NCBI RefSeq assembly: GCF_030053395.1
Contig: NZ_JASGBH010000001.1
Location: forward strand, 310,001 to 374,000
From: Limnohabitans lacus
GTDB lineage: Bacteria > Pseudomonadota > Gammaproteobacteria > Burkholderiales > Burkholderiaceae_C
Reading direction: 5' to 3'
DNA: 64,000 nucleotides
Shown here: positions 34,397 to 42,435 of the stretch, piece by piece
Position numbering within the stretch: position 1 is the first letter of the stretch
How the letters are laid out: each line of letters starts with the position of its first letter
Notes under the pieces: model-generated
The model's database searches: none
What the model saw: only the letters and a program-made list of their open reading frames with translations
Told to the model about the DNA's origin: nothing
Translations under genes and position numbers: made by a program

Positions 34397-35038
34397 ATGA
34401 GCTGGAGTCAAGACCAAATGGCCGCCCGTGCGGCCCACGAACTGGAAGATGGTTTTTATGTGAACCTGGGCATTGGCATCCCCACGCTGGTGGCCAACTT
34501 TGTGCCCGCCGACAAGGAAGTCTGGTTGCAAAGCGAAAACGGCATGCTGGGCATTGGCCCCTTCCCAACCGAAGACGAGGTCGATGCCGACCTGATCAAC
34601 GCGGGCAAGCAGACCGTCACGACCATCAAGGGCTCGTCGATTTTTGGCAGCGAGCAGTCGTTTGCCATGATCCGCGGCGGCAAGATCAACCTGTCCATCC
34701 TGGGCGCGATGCAAGTGACCGACAAGGGCGACTTGGCCAACTGGATGATCCCCGGCAAGATGGTCAAGGGCATGGGCGGCGCGATGGACTTGGTCGCTGG
34801 CGTCAAGCGCGTGATCATCTTGATGGAGCACGTCGCCAAGAAGAAAGACGGCACCGAAGACATGAAGATCCTCCCCGAGTGCACATTGCCGCTCACCGGC
34901 AAGGGCGTGGTCGACCGCATCATCACCGACTTGGCTGTGATGGACGTCACCGACGCGGGCCTCAAAGTGGTCGAGTTGGCGCCGGGCGTGACGCCTGAGG
35001 CGCTGCAGGCCAAGACGGGTGTGAAGCTGATCTTTTGA
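34397..35038 (+). CDS. scoB: 3-oxoacid CoA-transferase, subunit B
   Basis: A 213-residue beta subunit. The catalytic glutamate is in [15 protein letters not shown] near residue 43 of the chain, the classic SENG motif that forms the glutamyl-CoA thioester. Other landmarks are [15 protein letters not shown] at residues 21-35 and [19 protein letters not shown]. The ATG at 34397 lies one base after the A-subunit stop, so the pair is coupled. A clear terminator follows at 35062-35086. Confidence 0.95.
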   Translation: MSWSQDQMAARAAHELEDGFYVNLGIGIPTLVANFVPADKEVWLQSENGMLGIGPFPTEDEVDADLINAGKQTVTTIKGSSIFGSEQSFAMIRGGKINLSILGAMQVTDKGDLANWMIPGKMVKGMGGAMDLVAGVKRVIILMEHVAKKKDGTEDMKILPECTLPLTGKGVVDRIITDLAVMDVTDAGLKVVELAPGVTPEALQAKTGVKLIF

Positions 35039-35061
35039 TCTGGTGTTCACATGAATCGTTC

Positions 35062-35088
35062 AAAAGCCGCGTACAACGCGGCTTTTTT
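35062..35088 (+). terminator. Intrinsic terminator after scoB
   Basis: A perfect 10-bp stem AAAAGCCGCG / CGCGGCTTTT with loop TACAA, followed by T6. Confidence 0.88.
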
Positions 35089-35106
35089 GATGGTTTGAAG
35101 CTACCG

Positions 35107-35120
35107 GTTAACTGTTAACT
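35107..35120. repeat. Tandem GTTAACT repeat upstream of the RodZ-like gene
   Basis: Two adjacent copies of GTTAACT occur in an AT-rich stretch (35093-35197) upstream of the RodZ-like gene. Each carries the palindrome GTTAAC. It may be a regulatory site; this is speculative. Confidence 0.35.
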
Positions 35121-35197
35121 ACCTATTGAGATAAATTTTCAGATCACATATATTAAAAAAGTAATACAAAATAAATTTTGAATTGTTCTTTTTTGGT

Positions 35198-36121
35198 ATG
35201 AATGAATCTTTTTCTGATCTGACTCGCGCTGATTTTCTGTACAAATCGCGTGAAGCCCAAAACATCGGTGTTCATGAATTGGCCAAACGGGTGAATTTGT
35301 CACCAGCACAAATTCATCAATTGGAGTCGGGTACTTTGGCCCCCGGACAGCGGTCATTGTTTTACACACCGGCCATTGAGCAAAAAGCAGCCATCAAGTG
35401 TGCCCATGCATTGGGTGTGGATATTCAAACCCTGTGGTCAGGTTCGGAGAAGGCCGCAGCGCCCCATGCAACCTTTCTTCCAGACCTGAAAATCCTGGAT
35501 GACCTCGTGGTCTTGCTGAAAAAGCAATCCATGGCGCAAGAAATGGGTGAAAGCGATCGTCGCATTTCGTGGAAGTGGTTGTTCATTGCGCTGGTGGGCT
35601 TGTGGATGGCAGGGGCGATGGGCTTCTATGGTCAGCAAGTGCTCGAGTGGTCTCAAGAACGACATGGTCAGAATGCTGCGCCGCTATCTTTGGCCCACGC
35701 ACTCGCACCCACTGAGAGTACGCAGGCTTCGGCGCAGCCAGAACCCACGGTGGACATGCTCTCTGCTGCTGTGGCTGAAACCCCTGCCGCATCGGTGGTG
35801 TCTCAGGCCGATGCCCTTTGCGACAGCCCATCTCCCCAGTCCACCATGCGCGCGAGCCAAGCCTCCAAAGCTGGCAACAGCGTGCATGTGGTCGCCATCG
35901 CCGACCTCGTCATGTGCGTGCGAGATGGCTTGGGCAAGCAAACCGCCTTGACCCTCAAAGCGCAAGAATCACGCACGCTGCTGGGCCAAGCGCCGTGGAG
36001 TGTGCGTGTAGATAAGCCCTTGCCCACCAAGCTTCACATGTATTTTCAGGGCCAAAAGATTTATTGGCCCGAAGGCGAGTTGAGTGGCGTGATCTTGAAA
36101 GAAGTCGCTGGCGACTTCTAA
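35198..36121 (+). CDS. RodZ-like protein: HTH, one membrane segment, C-terminal DUF4115-like domain
   Basis: A 307-residue protein with RodZ-style architecture. Residues 10-80 form a helix-turn-helix of the HTH_25 type (REAQNIGVHELAKRVNLSPAQIHQLESG). A membrane span follows near residues 125-146 (WLFIALVGLWMAGAMGFYG). A low-complexity periplasmic linker rich in Ala/Thr/Pro follows, and the C-terminal part (VCMCVRDGLGKQ-like, then YFQGQKIYWPEGELSG) resembles DUF4115. RodZ links MreB to the envelope, but true RodZ usually lies next to ispG, absent here. The gene may be a paralogue. The 105 bases upstream are AT-rich, with a tandem GTTAACT repeat. A terminator follows. Confidence 0.7.
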   Translation: MNESFSDLTRADFLYKSREAQNIGVHELAKRVNLSPAQIHQLESGTLAPGQRSLFYTPAIEQKAAIKCAHALGVDIQTLWSGSEKAAAPHATFLPDLKILDDLVVLLKKQSMAQEMGESDRRISWKWLFIALVGLWMAGAMGFYGQQVLEWSQERHGQNAAPLSLAHALAPTESTQASAQPEPTVDMLSAAVAETPAASVVSQADALCDSPSPQSTMRASQASKAGNSVHVVAIADLVMCVRDGLGKQTALTLKAQESRTLLGQAPWSVRVDKPLPTKLHMYFQGQKIYWPEGELSGVILKEVAGDF

Positions 36122-36144
36122 GGCTCCAAAAAGTTCAGCACCCC

Positions 36145-36169
36145 AAGCCCCTTTTTGAGGGGCTTTTTT
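36145..36169. terminator. Terminator between convergent RodZ-like and ParB-like genes
   Basis: 8-bp stem AAGCCCCT / AGGGGCTT, loop TTTTG, then T6 on the plus strand. It overlaps the last codon of the ParB-like gene at 36168. Confidence 0.75.
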
Positions 36170-36944
36170 ACGCGGTGATTTGTGCTTGCAATCGAGCCAC
36201 TTGCTGGCGAAGTTGTTCGTTTTCGGCACGCAGCCGCAGCACCTCTTGCTGCAGACTTTCATTGCTGCTGTCTTGAGGCTGTGAGGCCTCGGTTTCGGCT
36301 GCGTTGATTGAAGACTTTTCTGCCAATGTGCGGATGCTTTCTCTCACCCGCTTGGCCGCTTGTTTCAGCTCGACTTTGCCGCCCAGGGCGGCGCTGGCTT
36401 GCTCTTGCACGGGCAGCGTGGCCACGGCCGCGGCCGCATTGATGGAGATGTCCCCGGCTTTGACGGCTGCCACCAGTTCTGGGGCGGCTTGCTTTTGGAT
36501 CTTTTCAATTTGCAGGACTTGGCTGCTGCTCAGGCGTGCCGCCTTGGCAATGTCCGAGCGGCTTTTCAGTGCAGGCTTTTCGGCGGTGGCGGTGTCCGTT
36601 TTTTCATGCACCGATGCTTGGCGCGCCGCCAAAATGTCGCGTTTGCGCAGGGCCAGCACGCCACGCTGAAAGTCGGACACGCTGCGCCGGCCCAAGTGCT
36701 GGTCGATCATCCACAGGTGCACATCTTCCATCGACTGAAAGCGCGTGTTCTGCACGGTCTGAAAGGGCAGGCCGTGTTTTTCGCAGATGCCGTAACGGTT
36801 GTGCCCGTCCACCAGCACATCGCCCCACAACACCAAGGCATCGCGGCAGCCTTCGGCCAGGATACTGCGCTCCAGCGCCAAGTGCTCGTCGGGTGTCAAG
36901 GGATCGATGTAGGCCTTGAGTTCTGGGTTGACAGTGATCTTCAT
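36168..36944 (-). CDS. ParB-like nuclease-domain protein with C-terminal coiled coil
   Basis: A 258-residue protein with a ParB/sulfiredoxin-like N-terminal domain (residues 1-90). Landmarks are LTPDEHLALERSILAEGCRDALVLWGDVLVDGHNRYGI, where the segment before DGHNRY matches the ParB motif, shown here in part as LVDGHNRYGICEKHGLPF. A second region (DIAKAARLSSSQVLQIEKIQ, residues 140-160) resembles an HTH. The last 50 residues form a leucine-zipper coiled coil (LRLRAENEQLRQQVARLQ). It lacks the chromosomal ParA/ParB context. It may be a regulator or plasmid-derived. The ATG at 36944 is used, and it is downstream of tRNA-Gly on the same strand. Confidence 0.75.
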   Translation of the reverse strand: MKITVNPELKAYIDPLTPDEHLALERSILAEGCRDALVLWGDVLVDGHNRYGICEKHGLPFQTVQNTRFQSMEDVHLWMIDQHLGRRSVSDFQRGVLALRKRDILAARQASVHEKTDTATAEKPALKSRSDIAKAARLSSSQVLQIEKIQKQAAPELVAAVKAGDISINAAAAVATLPVQEQASAALGGKVELKQAAKRVRESIRTLAEKSSINAAETEASQPQDSSNESLQQEVLRLRAENEQLRQQVARLQAQITA

Positions 36945-36965
36945 GTGCAAGGGGATGAAATGCCG

Positions 36966-36985
36966 AAGGCCCCTTGCGGGGCCTT
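36966..36985 (-). terminator. Hairpin downstream of tRNA-Gly
   Basis: 8-bp stem AAGGCCCC / GGGGCCTT with loop TTGC, just downstream of the tRNA on the minus strand. The U run is weak, so read-through into the ParB-like gene is possible. Confidence 0.6.
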
Positions 36986-36995
36986 CTGTGTGTGC

Positions 36996-37069
36996 TGGAG
37001 CGGGTGATGGGAATCGAACCCACGTTATTTGCTTGGGAAGCAAGAGTCCTACCATTGAACGACACCCGC
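36996..37069 (-). tRNA. tRNA-Gly (anticodon CCC), CCA encoded
   Basis: A 74-nt tRNA on the minus strand. The acceptor stem GCGGGTG (37063-37069) pairs with CACCCGC (37000-37006); the D arm includes GTTCAATGGTAGGAC, the T arm GGGTTCGATTCCC. The anticodon loop is TTCCCAA, giving CCC, which reads GGG codons. The discriminator is T and the 3' CCA is encoded (36996-36998). It is followed by a short terminator and then the ParB-like gene. Confidence 0.95.
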
Positions 37070-37224
37070 AATGGGGTTGATTGTACGTTGCCTGCGGCTG
37101 CAGTTCGGGGCACAAGCAAGTCTCACGTGTGACGATTTTCCACTTGGGCTATGGCTTACCCCGTGGACGAAGCGGCCGCGATGGCTTAACTTGCAGTTTT
37201 ACTGTTCAACTGGCATTTTTCAAC

Positions 37225-38253
37225 ATGAGCATTGACCACACACCCATCGAAAACATTTCCGCCAATCAGGCCGATTCGCAGCGCCGCAAAACCTTGCAAG
37301 GCATGGCGGGCATCTTGGCGGGCATGACCGCACCCGCATGGATCAGCTCCGCATGGGCGCAGGACAAATTCCCCAGCAAACCGATCACCTTGATCGCCCC
37401 CTGGCCCCCCGGCGGCAGCAGCGATGCCGTCATGCGGGCGTTTGCCGAGAGCGCTTCGCGGTCCTTGGGCGTTTCCGTCATCGTGGACAACCGGCCTGGC
37501 GCTGGCGGCACCTTGGGGGCCACGGCCATGGTCAATGCCCGGCCCGACGGCTACATGCTCACCCAGTTGCCTCTGGGCGTGTACCGCTTGCCGCACATGC
37601 AAAAAATGCCTTTTGACCCGGTCAAGGATCTGACGCACATCGCCTGCCTGACCGGCTACACCTTTGGCTTGGTGGCCACCATGGATGCGCCGTTCAAGAC
37701 GCTCAAGGAAATGGTGGCCTATGCCAAGGCCAACCCCGGCAAAGTGGAATACGGCAGCACTGGCACCGGCACCACGCCCCACCTGGCCATTGAAGAGTTT
37801 TCGCAAAAGGCCGGCATTGAGCTCAACCACATCCCCTACAAAGGTTCGGCCGAATTGATGCAAGCGATTTTGGGTGGCCACATTCGCGTGATGAGTGGCA
37901 CCACCGAATTCGCCCCCTTGGTCAAAGAAGGCAAACTGCGCCTATTGGCCACCTTGGGCCGCAACCGCACCAAAGCCTTTCCCGATGTGCCCACCGTCAA
38001 AGAAAGCGGTTGGGACACGATCACCGAGTCGCCCTTTGGCATCGGTGGCCCCAAAGGCATGGACCCTGCCGTGGTGCGGGTGCTGCACGATGCGTTCAAG
38101 AAAACCTTGGAAGACCCCAAAGTGCTGGAGACGCTGGACCGCTTCTTCCAGCCCGTGATCTACATGGGCACCGAGGAATACACCCGATACGGCGCACGCA
38201 CCTTTGAAGCGGAGCGTTCCACCATCGAGCGGCTGGGCCTGGCCAAGAAATGA
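37225..38253 (+). CDS. Bug/TctC-family solute receptor
   Basis: A 342-residue tripartite tricarboxylate-type periplasmic receptor, a family hugely expanded in Burkholderiales. The signal is about residues 1-48: a short N-region, then RRKTLQGMAGILAGMTAP and cleavage after AWAQ; the RR pair makes Tat export possible. The mature protein starts DKFPSKPITLIAPWPPGGSSD, the classic Bug start, with VDNRPGAGGTLGATAM and IPYKGSAELMQAILGGHI. It binds a carboxylate or aromatic acid. No TctA/TctB genes are adjacent, so it is an orphan receptor. Two hairpins separate it from the convergent aldehyde dehydrogenase. Confidence 0.93.
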   Translation: MSIDHTPIENISANQADSQRRKTLQGMAGILAGMTAPAWISSAWAQDKFPSKPITLIAPWPPGGSSDAVMRAFAESASRSLGVSVIVDNRPGAGGTLGATAMVNARPDGYMLTQLPLGVYRLPHMQKMPFDPVKDLTHIACLTGYTFGLVATMDAPFKTLKEMVAYAKANPGKVEYGSTGTGTTPHLAIEEFSQKAGIELNHIPYKGSAELMQAILGGHIRVMSGTTEFAPLVKEGKLRLLATLGRNRTKAFPDVPTVKESGWDTITESPFGIGGPKGMDPAVVRVLHDAFKKTLEDPKVLETLDRFFQPVIYMGTEEYTRYGARTFEAERSTIERLGLAKK

Positions 38254-38254
38254 C

Positions 38255-38276
38255 GAAGGCACCCGCAGGTGCCTTC
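38255..38276 (+). terminator. Hairpin after the Bug receptor
   Basis: Perfect 9-bp stem GAAGGCACC / GGTGCCTTC with loop CGCA, two bases after the stop codon. There is no U tract directly after it. Confidence 0.6.
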
Positions 38277-38288
38277 CGAAGCATTTGA

Positions 38289-38313
38289 AAGAGCCGCCAA
38301 ATGGGCGGCTCTT
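38289..38313. terminator. Second hairpin between convergent genes
   Basis: Perfect 10-bp stem AAGAGCCGCC / GGCGGCTCTT with loop AAATG, one base from the gabD stop at 38315. It probably serves as terminator for the dehydrogenase gene. Confidence 0.65.
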
Positions 38314-38314
38314 G

Positions 38315-39787
38315 TTATTTCAGGATGTCGCCCACGCAGAGGTACTTGATCTCCACATAGTCGTCGATGCCGTGGCTGGAGCCCTCGCGGCCCAAGCCCG
38401 ACTGCTTGACGCCGCCAAAGGGCACGTGCTCGGTGGCCAAAATGCCCACGTTGATGCCGACCATGCCGTATTCGAGCGCTTCACTCACGCGGAAGATGCG
38501 GCCCACATCGCGGCTGTAGAAGTAGCTGGCCAGACCAAACTCGGTGTTGTTTGCGGCGTCCACCGCTTCTTGCTCGGTCTTGAACTTGAAAATCGGCGCG
38601 AACGGACCAAAGGTTTCTTCTCGGGCGCAGACCATGTCGGCCGTCGCGTCGGCGATCACGGTGGGCTCAAAGAACTGACCGTCCAGGCGCTTGCCGCCGG
38701 TCAACACGCGGCCGCCTTTGGCAATTGCGTCCTTCACATGGCGTTCCACCTTGTCGAGGGCCGAGGGCTCGATCAGCGGGCCTTGGTTCACGCCGTCTTC
38801 AAAGCCATTGCCCACCTTGGCGGTTTTGACTTTGGCCGCGAACTTGGTGGCGAACTCTTCGTACACCGACTCCTGCACATAAAAGCGGTTGGAGCACACG
38901 CAGGTCTGACCCGCATTGCGGTATTTGCTGGCGAATGCGCCTTCCACAGCGCTGTCAATGTCGGCGTCTTCAAACACGATGAAGGGCGCGTTGCCGCCCA
39001 GCTCCAGCGACATCTTTTTGACTGTGGGGGCCGACTGCGCCATCAGGATGCGGCCCACTTCGGTGGAGCCGGTGAAGCTGATGTGGCGCACCACGTCGCT
39101 GGCGCACAGCACTTTGCCGATGGCGATGCTTTGCGGGCCGTCGGCTGTGATGATGTTGATCACCCCGGCCGGGATACCCGCGCGGATCGCCAGCTCGGCC
39201 GCAGCCAAGGCCGTGAGCGGGGTTTGCTCAGCGGGTTTGATGACGACGGGGCAACCGGCTGCAAGCGCTGGGGCCACTTTGCGGGTGATCATGGCCAGGG
39301 GAAAGTTCCAGGGCGTGATGGCCGCGCACACGCCAATGGGCTGCTTGAGCACCAACAAACGGCGGTTGTTGTCGAACTGGGGCAGGGTCTCGCCGTTCAC
39401 GCGCTTGGCTTCTTCGGCAAACCATTCCACAAAACTTGCGCCATAGGCCACTTCGCCACGCGACTCGGCCAGCGGCTTGCCGTTTTCTGCGGTCATGAGG
39501 CGGGCCAGGTCTTCGGTGTTGGCAATCAGCAGGTCAAACCAGTTGCGCAAGATGGTGCTGCGCTCTTTGGCGGTCTTGGTTTTCCAGGGGCCCCAGGCGG
39601 CGTTGGCGGCGGCAATGGCAGCTTCGGCTTCGACCGCGCCCAGGTTGGCCACGCTGGCCAAGTGCCCGCCCGTGGCCGGGTCGGTCACGTCAAAACGCTG
39701 GCGACCCACCACCCATTGGCCATTGATCAGGGCGTCGGTTTTGAGCAAAGTCGGGTCGTTGAGCAGGGCGAGGGGGGAGGTGTTCAT
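38315..39787 (-). CDS. gabD: NAD(P)-dependent succinate-semialdehyde dehydrogenase type
   Basis: A 490-residue aldehyde dehydrogenase. It matches the GabD-type family: FINGQWV-like start, then AAITPWNFPLAMITRKVAPALAAG, GSTEVGRILM, ELGGNAPFIVFEDADID with the glutamate, and the active cysteine in NAGQTCVCSNRFYV near residue 285. The protein is 490 residues, as expected. It oxidises succinate semialdehyde to succinate; SSADH and glutarate-semialdehyde enzymes are hard to tell apart. No gabT is adjacent. It runs leftward and ends in a hairpin shared with the Bug gene. The divergent gene is a WYL regulator at 39945. Confidence 0.9.
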   Translation of the reverse strand: MNTSPLALLNDPTLLKTDALINGQWVVGRQRFDVTDPATGGHLASVANLGAVEAEAAIAAANAAWGPWKTKTAKERSTILRNWFDLLIANTEDLARLMTAENGKPLAESRGEVAYGASFVEWFAEEAKRVNGETLPQFDNNRRLLVLKQPIGVCAAITPWNFPLAMITRKVAPALAAGCPVVIKPAEQTPLTALAAAELAIRAGIPAGVINIITADGPQSIAIGKVLCASDVVRHISFTGSTEVGRILMAQSAPTVKKMSLELGGNAPFIVFEDADIDSAVEGAFASKYRNAGQTCVCSNRFYVQESVYEEFATKFAAKVKTAKVGNGFEDGVNQGPLIEPSALDKVERHVKDAIAKGGRVLTGGKRLDGQFFEPTVIADATADMVCAREETFGPFAPIFKFKTEQEAVDAANNTEFGLASYFYSRDVGRIFRVSEALEYGMVGINVGILATEHVPFGGVKQSGLGREGSSHGIDDYVEIKYLCVGDILK

Positions 39788-39944
39788 GGTGATTGGATTT
39801 TCGTGAAGTCAGTGAATTGGGCATGGCCTAAGAAACAGAGCATACCGACCCCGCAATTTCGCAGATGTCACCTGTGCACACTGAATGCGCAGCCAAACAA
39901 GAGCCAAGCATCAAAGCCGTGTTGCGCTCGCTTATATTGCACCA

Positions 39945-40922
39945 ATGGACCACAACTTCACCCGGCTGCTGGACACGCTGGCGGCTTTGCCAGCGCACCC
40001 CATCAAACTCAGCACCCCCCAAATTTTGCAACGCTTGCAGGGCAAGGGGCACAACGCAACGCTGCGCACGCTGCAGCGCGACCTCAATGCCCTGAGCGGC
40101 CATTACCCGGACATCGTCAAGCTGGAAGGCAAACCCGCGCAATGGGGCTGGCGCGAGGGTGCGCCCGTGTTGTTCTTGTCACAAATGGGCCTGCCGCAAG
40201 CCTTGGCGTTTGACTTGTTTGCACGCGAGTTTGCACCCGTCATGCCCGATGAGTTGCAAGCCCTGCTCAAACCCTGGCTGCAAGAAGCCGGGCGCAAACT
40301 GGCCAGCGCGCCGCGCGAACATGCCAGCCAGTGGGCCAAGAAAATCGCCATTCACCACGACGGCCCCCCTTTGTTGCCTGCACGACCATTGCCCGCCACA
40401 TGGGCGCAAGTCTCTAAAGCCCTGTTTGAAGGCAAACAAATCAAGGCGCAGTACCGCGCTGCCCAAAAACCAGATGCCAAGACCTATGTATTGAACCCGC
40501 TGGGCCTGTTGCGCCGCAGCTTGGTCAGTTATTTGGTGGCTACATTTGACGGGCACCACGACCCGCGCCTGCTGGCCCTGCACCGCTTGGACAAAGTGCA
40601 GTTGCTCGATGACCCTGCCCAAGTACCCATCGGGTTTGATTTGAACACCTACCTGAGCCAAGACCGACTGAACATAGCCAGCGGCCAAACCTTGGCGCTG
40701 GAGCTGCACCTGACCCGTGGCGCTGCCGAGCATCTGCAAGACACACCCTTGTCACAAGACCAAACCATTGAAGACCTGCCCGAACAAGCCCATTGGGTGT
40801 GTGTGCGGGCGACTGTGAGCGAGTCGCCGCGCTTGGTGTGGTGGATTTTGGGGTTTGGCAAACGAGCCCGAGTGATCGGGCCAGAGCGCTTGGTCAAGCA
40901 GGTGCAAGAGCTGCGCGGGTGA
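39945..40922 (+). CDS. WYL-domain transcriptional regulator
   Basis: A 325-residue YafY/WYL-type regulator. The N-terminal HTH (residues 1-65) includes FTRLLDTLAALPAHPIKL, TPQILQRLQGKGHNATLRTLQRDL. The WYL domain lies in residues 150-240 (IKAQYRAAQKPDAKTYVLNP, then LVSYLVATFDGHHDPRLLAL), and a C-terminal WCX region ends in LVKQVQELRG. WYL regulators bind small nucleic-acid or nucleotide ligands, and are often near phage defence or DNA repair genes. The ATG at 39945 is preferred. It is divergent from gabD, with about 157 bases between them, and is a few hundred bases from the accessory gene group at 41.2-44.8 kb. Confidence 0.88.
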   Translation: MDHNFTRLLDTLAALPAHPIKLSTPQILQRLQGKGHNATLRTLQRDLNALSGHYPDIVKLEGKPAQWGWREGAPVLFLSQMGLPQALAFDLFAREFAPVMPDELQALLKPWLQEAGRKLASAPREHASQWAKKIAIHHDGPPLLPARPLPATWAQVSKALFEGKQIKAQYRAAQKPDAKTYVLNPLGLLRRSLVSYLVATFDGHHDPRLLALHRLDKVQLLDDPAQVPIGFDLNTYLSQDRLNIASGQTLALELHLTRGAAEHLQDTPLSQDQTIEDLPEQAHWVCVRATVSESPRLVWWILGFGKRARVIGPERLVKQVQELRG

Positions 40923-41200
40923 GGCTTGACAGTCTGCGCCACTGCGCGTGAAGACCCAGCCCGTATTGCGCCCCCCAAAATCATCCAGCTCACACACCGC
41001 GTAGCGCACCTTGTCGTCCATTTATTCTCCGAGCCGGTACTTGCTCACGCACCAATACCGTGACGGGTTCAAAGCGCGTCACGGTCAAGGCGATGCTGAC
41101 CGCTCTTGGCAATGACGGTCAGTCATTGCGGGTCTTTTTCACGAATGACGCGGATGGTGCCAAAAGGCGGGGTAGGTGGTGGGCATGGGTTGAGGTCTCT
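40923..41200. other. Intergenic stretch with a possible gene remnant
   Basis: This 278-base stretch lies between the WYL regulator and the AT-rich UDG-like gene and holds no confident gene. On the minus strand, an ATG at 41021 follows GGAGAATAA and opens a frame starting MDDKVRYAVCELDDFGG. It stays open to 40752, but beyond about 35 codons it runs antisense to the WYL gene. It may be the start of a truncated gene or a short overlapping one. A few other in-frame bits upstream (such as TIRVIREKDPQ then stop) look like fragments, which would fit decay at an island boundary. Confidence 0.25.
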
Positions 41201-42121
41201 TTAACGGTTAAGGCTGGCGCGTTCTTCTATTAGCCTTCTGAGCAATTTTTGGGATGCAGTCAATGCTCTTTGCGCGTCAGGCTTTCGTGCTGAGGGATGA
41301 TGGGTGCGAATGCAATGAATATGACGCTCCACCTCATCCGTCACATCCACCCTGAACTCCCATAAATAGGCCGTTTTTTGACAGTGATTTTGTTTTGGCA
41401 GGGCAACGCACTTGAGGAATTCATTGCGAGTTTTCGCAGCAGATATGCCACTCAAAAACACGATGAAATCAGGCTTCAAGATCTCAATTTGTTTTTGCAG
41501 CAATGCTTTTGAGACTGGCTTGATGAAGGATTCGTAGGGTTCTTTTTTAAAAATAGGGGACTTCCCGTTCCAATCAAAACAGTGCAAATTGCTCCAAACC
41601 CATCCACCGCTGTCATAACCCGAGCCAATTTGAGAGAGTTCTTTATCTAAGCCGCGTAGGTAGTTGTAAAACGTCCTGCCTTTATCATTTTTCGGTTTCT
41701 TCATGCCATTTCCGAAAACCTGCGCATGTCGGTGCATCGTTTTTTCAATGTAATCCTCAAGTGATTGATACTGATACCATAAGGACTCTGCAGGTAGGTC
41801 GTTTGGCCCCCGTTGATGCGTGGGTTTAGCAATAACTTCGGTCGCAGTCAAAGCTTGGCCTTCCTTGTCTCGCTTCAGCAGTGGATACCAGCCAGCAGTT
41901 TCAGCGCCGACCAGCATGATTTTTGTTTTCGAGTTTTCGTAGTTTGCAGAAACAGAAGGCAGAAACAAGCCAGACAATTTATTCAGTTCTGTTTCTTTTT
42001 TCTTTGCTGGATCAAGCTTTTCAGCCCAAAAACCTTCTTGTTTTTTGGGCTCTTTCGTGGCGTCTGCGGCATGCTTTTGAAGCACCTCTAAAAATATTTT
42101 TTTGAGTTCTTCGTTGGTCAT
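41201..42121 (-). CDS. AT-rich gene, uracil-DNA glycosylase-superfamily-like protein
   Basis: A 306-residue protein not firmly recognised. Its motif order resembles the uracil-DNA glycosylase superfamily: KIMLVGAETAGWYPL near residue 67 (like the first glycosylase motif), WSNLHCFDWNGKSP near 181, LQKQIEILKPDFIVFLSG near 208 and IRTHHPSARKPDAQ near 270, where HPS matches the second motif. Similarity is distant and the catalytic residues cannot be assigned. The base composition is clearly more AT-rich than neighbours, so it was probably acquired. It lies 107 bases downstream of the small beta protein of the accessory group on the same strand, so it may be the fifth gene of that group. Confidence 0.6.
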   Translation of the reverse strand: MTNEELKKIFLEVLQKHAADATKEPKKQEGFWAEKLDPAKKKETELNKLSGLFLPSVSANYENSKTKIMLVGAETAGWYPLLKRDKEGQALTATEVIAKPTHQRGPNDLPAESLWYQYQSLEDYIEKTMHRHAQVFGNGMKKPKNDKGRTFYNYLRGLDKELSQIGSGYDSGGWVWSNLHCFDWNGKSPIFKKEPYESFIKPVSKALLQKQIEILKPDFIVFLSGISAAKTRNEFLKCVALPKQNHCQKTAYLWEFRVDVTDEVERHIHCIRTHHPSARKPDAQRALTASQKLLRRLIEERASLNR

Positions 42122-42228
42122 TTAAAAAATCTCCATAGCTGTATGAGTTGGACAAAGTCGCCCAGCGATGCAAGGCGCGGTGAATCTATCACAGATGCCC
42201 GTCTGTATAGATGGCGAAACATCCAACT

Positions 42229-42435
42229 TCACCGCGCCGGTGTCGTCCCCGTTTGCGCCCCTTTTTCGTTGTAGGTGTAGATCCAGCCGCTGCGTTGGAT
42301 GTTGACGCTATGGCTGGTGTAGCCCTTGAGTCCGTCGTTTGGACCATTGCCGCACGGCTTTACAAAAAGCTCTCGGTTTTGGTTGTCATAAACGTGAACC
42401 CAAGATCCGCGTTGGACGGCGTTGGCGATGCTCAT
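42229..42435 (-). CDS. Small two-repeat beta protein
   Basis: A 68-residue protein of unknown function. It has two similar stretches, GSWVHVYDNQNREL (residues 10-23) and SGWIYTYNEKGAQTG (49-63), each with an aromatic/hydrophobic strand followed by a turn with Asn/Asp/Gly; this suggests a small beta-sheet protein. An AGGACATCACC ribosome site precedes the ATG at 42435. The ATG overlaps the stop of the cREC gene (ATGA at 42432-42435), so it is translationally coupled to it. There are many small proteins with this N-terminal style in related bacteria as far as I recall, but I cannot name one. Confidence 0.6.
   Translation of the reverse strand: MSIANAVQRGSWVHVYDNQNRELFVKPCGNGPNDGLKGYTSHSVNIQRSGWIYTYNEKGAQTGTTPAR

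Noticed and set aside
36996..37115. Integrated element at tRNA-Gly
   Set aside because: No integrase and no duplicated tRNA end were seen, so only the weaker remnant idea is kept.
38204..40213. 669-codon open frame antisense to the aldehyde dehydrogenase
   Set aside because: Antisense shadow; crosses the WYL start, has no domain and no ribosome site.
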